The notes under the pieces were generated by a model. That model was given only the letters and a program-made list of their open reading frames with translations, did no database searches and had not been told where the DNA came from. The translations under genes and the position numbers were made by a program. 36,332 bases of DNA from NCBI RefSeq assembly GCF_944324615.1, contig NZ_CALUWY010000026.1, positions 1 through 36,332 on the forward strand, read 5' to 3'. This DNA comes from an uncultured Mailhella sp. (GTDB taxonomy: Bacteria > Desulfobacterota > Desulfovibrionia > Desulfovibrionales > Desulfovibrionaceae). This document shows, piece by piece, positions 31,681 to 36,332 of this stretch (position 1 is the stretch's first letter; every line of letters starts with the position of its first letter).

Positions 31681-33099
31681 TTATTCACATTCATTGACGG
31701 GTTCTGCGTTGCGGTCGATGGGCTTGCCTATCATGTTCCCCGGAAGGAACAGAATGAAGGATACCGGCAGCGCCACCAGCATGGGCTTCAGGCCGAAGGG
31801 ATTGCCCAGAAACTGCCACACAAGGGTGGTGCCCATGCCGCCGAGCATGCTGAGGAAGCCGCCCGCCACGGTGAAGCGCCAGCGCCAGAACAGGCCGCCG
31901 AGCACGGGCACGAAGGCGGAGGCGAGATACAGACCGCCGAGGAAGATGACGGCGTCCAGCACGGCGGAGAACTGGAAGGCCAGCAGGCAGCCGCAGAAGC
32001 CTATGCAGACCATGAAGAAGCGCGTCAGGCGGATCTGTTCCCTGTCGGTCATGCAGGGGCGGAAAAGAGGCTTGATGAGGTCGCAGGTGAGCGTGGTGGC
32101 GCCCACGAGGAAGAACGAGCTCATGGTGGACATGATGACCGCGAGGATGGAGCATATCCACAGCCCGGTGAGGAAGGGCGGCATGGCGTTGATGGCCATG
32201 GTGAGGAAGGCCTTGCTGCCCTGAAGTTCGGGATACAGGGCGCGGGCGCCGAGGCCGAGCATGGTCATGACGGTATCAAAGGCCATCCAGATGAGCAGGC
32301 AGGTCAGATAGGCGCGCTTGGCGGTCTTTGCGCTGTTGGAGGCGCCGAAACGCTGATACGCGGCGGGGTCGGCGTAGACCTGGAAGCCCAGCAGGAAGAA
32401 CACGAGAAGCTGGCTTACGGGCAGGCCGCCCGTGGGCGAGAAATGGCCGGCGGGAAGCGCCGCACGGAGCCCCTCGAAGCCGCCCACGCTGCTCCACACG
32501 CCCGGCAGCAGCAGAAGGGTGAGGCTGGTCATGAGGAAGAACTGAAGCACGTCGGTCATGACCACGGACCACAGCCCGCCGAACATGGAATAGCAGATGA
32601 CCACGCCCACGATCACCGCGCCGATGATCCAGTTGGGCAGGCCCGTGACCGTATTGCCCATGATGCCCACGGAAACGATGTCCATGAGACGGCTGGAATA
32701 GCACACGATGAGCACGGCCCCGAGGAAGGCGACGGGGCGGGCGTACAGTCTGCCCAGCAGCGCGGGAATGGTGTTCTCCTTCACGCCGCGCACCCGGGGG
32801 GCCACCCACAGGGCCAGGGGAATGCGGCCGAGATGCGCGGGCACGCACCACACCACAAAGGCGGCGATACCTGCGTTGAAGGCCAGTTCAGCCGTGCCGA
32901 ACACGGCGCCGGAACCGTACCAGGTGGCAGCCACCGTCGCCACCACCATGGGGTAGGACAGTGCCCTGCCCGCCATGAGATAATCTTCCGAATTCCTCAC
33001 CTTGCGGGACACATACCAGCCCACCAGAATCATGATGCTGAGGTACATGAAGATGGCCAGCCAGTCGAGACCGGTCCAGTTGACTACCACATCCTGCAT
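31681..33099 (-). CDS. Sodium:solute symporter family transporter
   Basis: 472 residues from the ATG at 33099, which has GGGAGAG 6-8 nt upstream; the ATG at 33114 has none and its own codons form that Shine-Dalgarno. About 13 membrane helices. SSS features: YLMAGRALSYPMVVATVAATWYGS near the N-terminus (helix 2-3 region), YSMFGGLWSVVMTDVLQFF and a LAVIMSTMSSFFLVGATTLTCDL segment. Members take up amino acids, betaines, sugars or carboxylates with Na+. The operon suggests uptake of the substrate of the adjoining lyase; an amino-acid betaine is plausible. Confidence 0.92.
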   Translation of the reverse strand: MQDVVVNWTGLDWLAIFMYLSIMILVGWYVSRKVRNSEDYLMAGRALSYPMVVATVAATWYGSGAVFGTAELAFNAGIAAFVVWCVPAHLGRIPLALWVAPRVRGVKENTIPALLGRLYARPVAFLGAVLIVCYSSRLMDIVSVGIMGNTVTGLPNWIIGAVIVGVVICYSMFGGLWSVVMTDVLQFFLMTSLTLLLLPGVWSSVGGFEGLRAALPAGHFSPTGGLPVSQLLVFFLLGFQVYADPAAYQRFGASNSAKTAKRAYLTCLLIWMAFDTVMTMLGLGARALYPELQGSKAFLTMAINAMPPFLTGLWICSILAVIMSTMSSFFLVGATTLTCDLIKPLFRPCMTDREQIRLTRFFMVCIGFCGCLLAFQFSAVLDAVIFLGGLYLASAFVPVLGGLFWRWRFTVAGGFLSMLGGMGTTLVWQFLGNPFGLKPMLVALPVSFILFLPGNMIGKPIDRNAEPVNECE

Positions 33100-33130
33100 A
33101 ACGCTCTCTCCCATGTTGAAATGTCCGTGC

Positions 33131-34657
33131 TCAGACCCGGGGCGTGCCGCGCGCGATATCCGCCAGGCGTCCCGAAGCCATCAGGTCATAGCCGCTTTTG
33201 ATGTCCGCGCTGATGACGCGGTCGTGGTCAAGGAAGGGAATGACGGAGCGCACGGCCGCACAGGCCTGCGCCGTGACCGCTCCGAGGGGAGCCATGCCCC
33301 GAAGGTCTGCGGCCTGCGCGGCATGGTAGGCCTCCATGCCCAGCATATAGCGGAGATTGTCGATGATTTTCGCCGTCTTGCGCACCACCAGCGGCGCGTT
33401 GGAGGCATGGTCCTCCACGTCGCCGGAAAGCGCCATGTAATCCGCGCTGACAGGATTGGACAGATGCCGTATTTCCGCCTCCAGCGCGGAGAAGGTCTTC
33501 TGATTGGTGGTATAGGCCATGACGCTCGTGCCGTCCGGGCTGAGGAAGCGGGGAAGCCTGCTGAAGGCGGGGCTGTCCAGCTTGATCACCTGATAGCAGA
33601 TGTTGCGCGCCAGATGGCTGAGGGCCTGCCCCAGCATTTCAAAGCCGAGCACCCATGAGGTCACTTCAAAATTCGAGTTGTGGGCAAAGCGCCGCTCCTC
33701 CGCCAGCACGCAGGGGTTGTCGTCCGTGGAGTTGATCTGAAGCAGAAGATGGGGCTTCAGGTAATCCATGGCGTCGCGCACGGCGCCGTGCACATGGCAG
33801 GCGGAACGGAAGCAGAGCGGGTCCTGCATGGTGGCGGCCACGCCGCCCTTCCAGAGAAAGCTGCCTTCAAGATAACGGCGCACGCGCGCGGCCGTCTGCG
33901 TGGGGCCGGGCACCGGGCGGCGGGCATAGCAGGCCGCATCCAGCGGCGACACGTTGCCGCCGTAGCCTTCCAGCGCCAGGGCATAGATGAGATCGGCCGC
34001 ATCCATGAGGCTCTCGCAGTCCTGCAGCACCAGGGCGGCCATGCCTGCGGAAACGGCGTTGCTGCTCACAATGGCGAGTCCTTCCTTGCAGCCGAGAACA
34101 AGCGGTTCAAGCCCCGCCTCTGCAAGGGCGCGTTCTGCGCTCATGCGTTCCCCGCGGAATACCACCTCGCCCTCGCCCATGACGGCAAGGCCCATGTGGG
34201 CCAGGGTGACGAGGTCGGCTTCGCCTATGGAGCCGCGCCCCGGCATGACCGGGTGCAGGCGCAGGTTGAGAAAATCGCGGTAGCGTTCCACCAGCTCCCA
34301 GGAAACGCCCGTACCGTCGGCCAGAAGGCAGTTGAGGCGCACAAGCAGCGTCGCCCTGACCTCTGCCTCGTCCATTTCAGGCCCGACGGCGGCGCTGTGC
34401 GAGCGGATGAGCATGGTGTTGAACGCGGCCAGCCCTTCCCGGCTGATGTCCCAGTCCTTGTTCATGCCCACGCCGGTGTTGAAACCGTAGATGCGCGGCA
34501 GAGAACGATCCTCGGCCATGGCCAGAACCATGTTTCTGGTGCGGCGGATGCGTTCCTCCGCTTCCGGGGCTATCTCCACGGAAGCCCCCTGCCGCGCCAC
34601 CAGGGAAACCTGTTCCAGCGTCAGATCGGAACCAGTGAGACGAATGACGGAATTCAT
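33131..34657 (-). CDS. Histidine/phenylalanine ammonia-lyase-fold enzyme lacking the MIO triad; candidate ergothionase
   Basis: 508 residues, typical HAL/PAL length and order: IYGFNTGVG with the catalytic Tyr57, PGRGSIGEADLVTLAH (139-153), FRSACHVHGAVRD, INSTDDNPCV and SGDVEDHASNAPL all match lyase core segments. The MIO-forming Ala-Ser-Gly is absent: the canonical GSVG-ASG-DLAPLAH reads GSIG-EA-DLVTLAH, one residue shorter. So the usual electrophilic cofactor cannot form. Ergothionase, which eliminates trimethylamine from ergothioneine, is as I recall a HAL-fold enzyme without MIO. With two transporters in the operon this is the best guess; other betaine lyases remain possible. It starts 17 nt after the MFS gene stop. 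Confidence 0.78.
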   Translation of the reverse strand: MNSVIRLTGSDLTLEQVSLVARQGASVEIAPEAEERIRRTRNMVLAMAEDRSLPRIYGFNTGVGMNKDWDISREGLAAFNTMLIRSHSAAVGPEMDEAEVRATLLVRLNCLLADGTGVSWELVERYRDFLNLRLHPVMPGRGSIGEADLVTLAHMGLAVMGEGEVVFRGERMSAERALAEAGLEPLVLGCKEGLAIVSSNAVSAGMAALVLQDCESLMDAADLIYALALEGYGGNVSPLDAACYARRPVPGPTQTAARVRRYLEGSFLWKGGVAATMQDPLCFRSACHVHGAVRDAMDYLKPHLLLQINSTDDNPCVLAEERRFAHNSNFEVTSWVLGFEMLGQALSHLARNICYQVIKLDSPAFSRLPRFLSPDGTSVMAYTTNQKTFSALEAEIRHLSNPVSADYMALSGDVEDHASNAPLVVRKTAKIIDNLRYMLGMEAYHAAQAADLRGMAPLGAVTAQACAAVRSVIPFLDHDRVISADIKSGYDLMASGRLADIARGTPRV

Positions 34658-34674
34658 GTTCGCTCCGAAGGCCT

Positions 34675-35943
34675 TCAGGCCCGGCTGCGCCCGCGCAGCA
34701 TCAACGCCGCCGCGAGGCTGATGACGGAAAAGACAAGATAGATGAGAAAGGCCCTGGAATACGCCGCTTCCATGCCGAGGGGAGCCAGACGTTCCAGCAC
34801 TTCACCGATGACGGCCTGAAGGCAGGCCGTGCAGGCGAAGATGGAGAAGCTGAGCATGGAGGTGGAAAGCCCGAGCACCGAGGCGGGCAGGGCCTCGCGC
34901 GCAGCGGTGAACACCACCGACGCCGTGGCGTTGCCCGCAATGCAGATGCCGCCGAACTGAAGCCACAGCGCCCATACCGGCAGACCCGACGGGCAGAAGC
35001 AGAGGGAGGCGGAACTTGCCAGGGCGCAGAGCGAGCCTGCGGCAAGCACGATCTTGCGGGAATGGAGCCTGTCGGAAAGCCAGGCCCCGGCAGGCGTGCC
35101 GATGACAAGGCTCAGCGCGCCGAGAGAAAGCAGCGCCCCGGTGGATTCGGCGGAAAGATGATGCACCGTGCGGTAATAATCCCCGGCCCAGAGACCGGCG
35201 AAGGAAAAGAACAGGGAGGCTCCCGTGAGATACCACAGCACCACAAGCCGGTACTGACGCGAGGAGAACAGCACCCTGAAGGCCCCGAGCCCCCGGGGGG
35301 CGTCGGAGGCGGCAGGAGCGGAGGCCGTCTCCTCCGTCAGGCCGAGTTCCTGCTGCTGGGCGGGGGAAGGCGCGTCCTTCACAAGGAAGAACAGCACCGC
35401 ACCCCAGAGCAGGGAGAACACGGCGATGCACCAGAATACCGGCCTCCAGCCGAAAAGCGCGCTGAGAGAAGCCAGCGGCGCGGCGGCGAAAAAGGTGCCG
35501 AGCCCGCCCACGGCCATGAATATGGACACAAGGCGCGCATAGATGCCTGCGTGGAACCAGCGGCTCATGATCTTGAAGGAAGCCGTGGTGACCACGGCCA
35601 TGCCCATGCCCACAAGAGCCCTGCCTGCAAAGGCCTGCGCCGCCCCTTCGGCCGAGGCGAAGAGTATGCCGCCCACGCCGCCGAGTCCGAAAAGAAGCAG
35701 CATGGTCCGGCGCGGCCCCCAGCTGTCCACCATGAGTCCGGCCGGTATCTGCGTGGCCGCATAGGCATACAGAAAGGCCGAACCGAGCCAGCCCGTCATG
35801 GCCGGAGCAAGGGCAAGATCCCCGGACAGCTCCGGCATGATGACCCCGAGACTGAGTCTCTGGAAGAACACGAGAAAATAGGCGCCGCACAGCGCCGCGA
35901 AAAGCAGACAGGCATAGAAGAAGGAACGGGAGCGCATGGACAT
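34675..35943 (-). CDS. Major facilitator superfamily transporter
   Basis: 422 residues, 12 predicted helices. MFS signature after helix 2 (GLMVDSWGPRRTMLL) and its repeat in the second half (GAWLSDRLHSRKIVLA), with a cytoplasmic loop (about 200-225, Ala/Glu/Ser-rich). N-terminus FFYACLLFAALCGAYFLVFFQRLSLGVIMPEL resembles anion/organic-acid MFS members, but substrate is unknown. Start codons ATG at 35943 and 35937 both have weak Shine-Dalgarno. It lies between the ornithine-cyclodeaminase-family gene and the HAL-fold lyase, so it may export a product or import a substrate. Confidence 0.9.
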   Translation of the reverse strand: MSMRSRSFFYACLLFAALCGAYFLVFFQRLSLGVIMPELSGDLALAPAMTGWLGSAFLYAYAATQIPAGLMVDSWGPRRTMLLLFGLGGVGGILFASAEGAAQAFAGRALVGMGMAVVTTASFKIMSRWFHAGIYARLVSIFMAVGGLGTFFAAAPLASLSALFGWRPVFWCIAVFSLLWGAVLFFLVKDAPSPAQQQELGLTEETASAPAASDAPRGLGAFRVLFSSRQYRLVVLWYLTGASLFFSFAGLWAGDYYRTVHHLSAESTGALLSLGALSLVIGTPAGAWLSDRLHSRKIVLAAGSLCALASSASLCFCPSGLPVWALWLQFGGICIAGNATASVVFTAAREALPASVLGLSTSMLSFSIFACTACLQAVIGEVLERLAPLGMEAAYSRAFLIYLVFSVISLAAALMLRGRSRA

Positions 35944-35976
35944 ACCGCTGGTGGTCGATAAAAGGTTCCGGGAAGA

Positions 35977-36002
35977 GGCGAAGCGGCAAAGGCCGCTTCG
36001 CC
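35977..36002 (-). terminator. Intercistronic hairpin without U-tract
   Basis: GGCGAAGCGGC (35977-35987), loop AAAG, GCCGCTTCGCC (35992-36002): a perfect 11-bp stem between two same-direction genes. No T run follows in the minus direction, so partial termination or mRNA processing is more likely than full stop. Confidence 0.5.
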
Positions 36003-36008
36003 GAAGTC

Positions 36009-36332
36009 TCAGCGATAGCGCAGCTTCTGACCGATGCCGAGCTTTCCGGCCTTTTCCAGCATGGCGCAGCCGAGCGCGATGTCGTTGGTGCTCAGGCCGC
36101 GATGCCAGAACAGGATGGTTTCCTCATCGCTCTCGCGGCCGGGCCTGAGCCCCGCCACGATCTGCCCCATTTCGGCATGCAGGTTCTCCTGCGTGAGCTT
36201 TTCCGCCTCCACATGGGGCCGCAGGGAACCGTAGGGAAGGCCCTTCCGGCACTGCCCCCAGTCGTCCACCACGATCTTGTCCATGATGTCGGTGAGCGAA
36301 AGCTCCACCGCGCTCATGGTGCCGTAGGGCAC
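36009..36332 (-). CDS. Ornithine cyclodeaminase/mu-crystallin family protein (C-terminal part only)
   Basis: 108 codons to the stop at 36009; the N-terminus lies beyond the window end. VDDWGQCRKG, the HAEMGQIVAGLRPGRESDEETILFW stretch (family pattern E-x-G-x-[IV]-x-G-x-x-x-G-R-x-x-x-x-x-[IV]-x-x-F) and STNDIALGCAMLEKA are typical of the C-terminal half of OCD/mu-crystallin proteins, which are NAD(P)-dependent cyclodeaminases, alanine dehydrogenases or imine reductases. It is the most upstream visible gene of the lyase operon. The specific reaction cannot be told from this fragment. Confidence 0.8.
   Translation of the reverse strand: MPYGTMSAVELSLTDIMDKIVVDDWGQCRKGLPYGSLRPHVEAEKLTQENLHAEMGQIVAGLRPGRESDEETILFWHRGLSTNDIALGCAMLEKAGKLGIGQKLRYR

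Noticed and set aside
1..36332. Mobile elements, CRISPR arrays, tRNA/rRNA genes
   Set aside because: No transposase or integrase motifs, no regularly spaced repeats and no tRNA or rRNA signatures were recognised on either strand by reading.

Overview
The window is about 36 kb of GC-rich, densely packed Gram-negative DNA. Lipoproteins with lipoboxes, BamD, an ADP-heptose-type glycosyltransferase, a Tat signal and sigma54 promoters all fit a proteobacterium-like envelope. A D-lactate/2-hydroxyacid dehydrogenase fused to Fe-S domains, the hydrogenase maturation factor HypE, and a family of secreted helix-hairpin-helix proteins suggest an anaerobe of the Desulfovibrionaceae (Desulfovibrio/Bilophila/Mailhella-like). 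That placement is inference from gene content; no rRNA or other decisive marker is present.

Positions 1-13000 are mostly housekeeping. On the minus strand lie an incomplete FAD/Fe-S dehydrogenase and an M23 endopeptidase. On the plus strand are pgsA, an FtsB/DivIC-like protein, a TPR protein and a lipoprotein, followed by fbp and tsaD. A trxA-trxB-bamD operon comes next, with overlapping genes and a near-consensus sigma70 promoter inside the end of tsaD. The last gene here is a solitary periplasmic solute-binding protein resembling cyclohexadienyl dehydratase (PheC).

Positions 13000-26160 form the most interesting block. A histidine kinase with a periplasmic solute-binding sensor (13077-15026, minus) and an NtrC-type sigma54 activator (19531-20922, minus) are interleaved with three plus-strand operons: (1) a Tat-exported arylsulfotransferase-family protein plus two secreted ComEA-like HhH proteins; (2) a second, Sec-exported arylsulfotransferase-family protein; (3) a secreted 965-residue protein built from two diverged copies of one ~450-residue unit, a YeiH/TauZ-like (putative sulfate exporter family) membrane protein, two tiny membrane proteins and a third ComEA-like protein. 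Each operon has a -24/-12 promoter (GG-N10-GC). Each promoter is preceded, about 86-94 bp upstream, by the same 20-bp imperfect palindrome (NYGTRCGG-N4-NYGYACAG). I read this as one self-contained two-component sigma54 regulon for periplasmic organosulfur chemistry. The DNA logic is directly visible; the substrate and chemistry are inference.

Positions 26177-30553 (minus) are a probable hypE-GT9-tatD-miaB operon. Positions 30925-36332 (minus) are a catabolic-looking operon: ornithine cyclodeaminase/mu-crystallin family protein (cut by the window end), MFS transporter, histidine-ammonia-lyase-fold enzyme, sodium:solute symporter, small two-helix membrane protein and an unrecognised 171-residue protein. 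The lyase lacks the Ala-Ser-Gly triad that forms the MIO cofactor (GSIG-EA-DL instead of GSVG-ASG-DL). This makes an ergothionase-like trimethylammonia-lyase a plausible assignment. No tRNA, rRNA, CRISPR array or insertion sequence was recognised.
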